DNA of 64,000 nt. It comes from Anoplopoma fimbria. Taxonomy: Eukaryota; Chordata; Actinopteri; Perciformes; Anoplopomatidae. The position numbers and the translations under genes are program-made. The notes beneath the pieces were generated by a model. That model did no database searches. It was not told the DNA's origin and worked only from the letters and a program-made list of their open reading frames with translations. The DNA is taken from NCBI RefSeq assembly GCF_027596085.1, contig NC_072472.1, forward strand, positions 19,100,680-19,164,679. The letters run 5' to 3'. How positions within the stretch are numbered: position 1 is the first letter of the stretch; every line of letters starts with the position of its first letter. Positions 63,851 through 64,000 of this stretch are shown piece by piece.

Positions 63851-64000
63851 TTATCCAGAGAGAACCTCCTCAAACTTCTTTATCCAGCTAGTGTGTCCAT
63901 GTATTGCACAACTGTTCTGCCTGGCTGGGAGTTTGACGTCATGCCAACACAGTATAGTCACATCTACATCGTAATCAATTTCCACACACATCACTTTTCT
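63851..64000 (-). CDS. Possible C-terminal exon fragment, unidentified, cut by the window end
   Basis: The minus frame open from the window edge gives 49 residues then TAA at 63853-63851. It contains VEIDYDVDVTILCWHDVKLP and ends HTSWIKKFEEVLSG. The composition looks protein-like (balanced, with Trp and Cys), but I recognise no family and see no splice site. It could be transposon-derived or chance. Confidence 0.2.
   Translation of the reverse strand, partial: RKVMCVEIDYDVDVTILCWHDVKLPARQNSCAIHGHTSWIKKFEEVLSG

Overview
The window is vertebrate nuclear DNA, almost certainly from a teleost fish. Genes are split into short exons with GT-AG introns. The six recognisable proteins are vertebrate orthologues, and the repeats are typical of fish genomes: Tc1/mariner elements, L2/CR1-like and L1-like LINE fragments, and TA, CA and poly-G tracts. 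No bacterial, viral or plasmid sequence was seen.

Layout: adss2 (+, 449-9761, 5' end outside the window) encodes adenylosuccinate synthetase. Its introns carry a Tc1-type MITE, a roughly 1 kb inverted-repeat element and a nearly complete Tc1 transposon. After a gene-free stretch comes kcnk4 (+, coding 18129-23515), a TRAAK/TREK two-pore K+ channel. A gene-poor interval with a CpG-rich block near 27.5-28.2 kb and a candidate untranslated exon leads into esrra (+, coding 34638-40292), an estrogen-related receptor. Next are prdx5 (+, 44055-46530), a peroxiredoxin with a mitochondrial presequence; a LINE fragment inside a local duplication; and banf1 (+, 49977-51140), the barrier-to-autointegration factor. 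Convergent to banf1 is gng3 (-, 56776-54772), a G-protein gamma subunit. The last 7 kb has no gene I can name, apart from a possible minus-strand exon cut by the window end.

kcnk4, esrra, prdx5 and banf1 all lie on human 11q13, and GNG3 lies nearby on 11q12, so this is a conserved-synteny block. adss2 belongs elsewhere in human. The genes do not form a pathway. They share a location, although esrra and prdx5 both relate to mitochondrial metabolism.

The most unusual signals are non-coding. One is a set of perfect inverted repeats with 14-35 bp arms and 4-6 nt loops, in introns and intergenic DNA. A sixth, smaller one (9 bp arms, 3 nt loop) lies in one copy of a duplicated segment whose other copy lacks it, which is what a template-switch mutation would leave. 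The second is a roughly 140-bp tandem repeat inside an esrra intron whose units carry DR1-type nuclear-receptor half-site pairs. I found no convincing undescribed multi-gene system.
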